From an uncultured Eubacteriales bacterium (lineage in GTDB: Bacteria; Bacillota; Clostridia; Oscillospirales; Acutalibacteraceae), in the NCBI GenBank assembly GCA_934511365.1, contig CAKSWC010000020.1, positions 1-30,761 on the forward strand: a stretch of DNA of 30,761 bases. The letters are read 5' to 3'. This document shows positions 30,529 to 30,761 of this stretch, one piece after another (within the stretch, counting starts at the first letter, position 1; each line of letters begins with the position of its first letter). A program made the position numbers and the translations under genes. The notes below the pieces were generated by a model. That model saw nothing but the letters and a program-made list of their open reading frames with translations. It made no database searches and was not told the DNA's origin.

Positions 30529-30558
30529 AATTGACAACTGTTGTGTAATTGACACTTG
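30529..30558. repeat. Direct repeat upstream of acyl ligase copy 1
   Basis: AATTGACAACTG (30529-30540) and AATTGACACTTG (30547-30558) are repeated 18 bp apart on the plus strand. They could be regulator sites or chance -35-like hexamers. Confidence 0.4.
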
Positions 30559-30635
30559 TTTTTTGACGATTATGTTAAAATAACCATAAACAGGAAAAAA
30601 GATGAGCAAAAGTTGGTGAAATTAAGAAAAAAGGC

Positions 30636-30664
30636 TTGACAAGCGGAAGATATTTTGATATACT
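30636..30664 (+). promoter_or_regulatory. tRNA promoter
   Basis: TTGACA (30636-30641), 17 bp, TATACT (30659-30664), 22 nt before the tRNA. Close to consensus, as expected for a stable-RNA gene. Confidence 0.88.
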
Positions 30665-30686
30665 TCCAAAGTCAGCAAAACGACAT

Positions 30687-30760
30687 GGGCCATTAGCTCA
30701 GTTGGTTAGAGCAACCGGCTCATAACCGGTCGGTCCGGGGTTCGAGTCCCTGATGGCCCA
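30687..30760 (+). tRNA. tRNA with anticodon CAT (probably elongator Met)
   Basis: A complete cloverleaf: acceptor GGGCCAT with ATGGCCC, D arm GCTC...GAGC, anticodon arm ACCGG-CTCATAA-CCGGT with anticodon CAT, T arm CGGGG-TTCGAGT-CCCTG and discriminator A. The window ends one base into what may be an encoded CCA. CAT can be read as elongator Met or, if the C is modified by TilS, as Ile (AUA). It lacks the unpaired first base pair of initiator tRNA, so it is not initiator Met. Confidence 0.93.
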
Positions 30761-30761
30761 C

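Noticed and set aside
1..30761. Mobile elements, phage genes, CRISPR arrays
   Set aside because: Looked for transposase-, integrase- and Cas-like proteins and regular repeat-spacer units; none seen.

Overview
The window looks like a stretch of chromosome from an anaerobic, Gram-positive Clostridia-type bacterium, probably of the Oscillospirales kind. This is inferred from several traits. Ribosome binding sites are strong GGAGG types, promoters are TTGACA-N17-TATAAT, and a proofreading-less DNA polymerase I is present. There are PKTGD cell-wall sorting signals, Thr-rich surface linkers, a DUF4474 protein, the FeoA-FeoA-FeoB-Cys-rich-protein iron locus, and a split ThrE exporter. No phage, transposon, integrase or CRISPR sequence was seen.

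Layout. (1) 1-3940, minus strand: an iron(II) uptake locus, feoA-feoA-feoB, then a 56-residue FeoB-associated Cys-rich membrane protein. A CxxC metal-binding (HMA) protein and the first codons of another gene follow. Four copies of one palindrome, TTAGC-N4-GCTAA, sit in the control regions; one lies at the predicted transcription start of the main promoter. (2) 3941-4924: an atypical stand-alone receiver-domain protein with Spo0A-box-like sites upstream. (3) 4925-5633: a secreted protein. (4) 5733-9426: dihydrouridine synthase, divergent from polA. (5) 9617-9950: a small membrane protein with a strong promoter and an SOS (LexA) box, convergent with polA. (6) 10217-11152: a monoacylglycerol-lipase-like hydrolase.

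(7) 11298-14644: a surface and signalling block, with an ECF sigma factor, a translationally coupled membrane anti-sigma-like protein, a DUF4474 surface protein and a Gly/Ser-rich wall-anchored protein. (8) 14734-15654, minus strand: a DUF4160/DUF2442 pair behind a promoter with a palindrome in its spacer. (9) 15976-18582: a membrane O-acyltransferase (AlgI type) and its SGNH partner. (10) 18730-26173: rhamnulokinase, an ABC-F ATPase, uvrC, a sialidase-like beta-propeller protein and the two-gene ThrE exporter. (11) 26259-30400, minus strand: two closely similar AMP-forming acyl ligases in tandem, with two small unrecognised proteins. (12) 30687 to the end: a tRNA with anticodon CAT.

The observations most worth following are the iron-box family, the SOS-box small protein, the duplicated acyl-ligase locus with its palindromic operator, the low-complexity wall protein, and the receiver-like protein with tandem 0A-like boxes. 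Starts were corrected by ribosome binding site in many genes. Family names come from recognised motifs, not from database searches.
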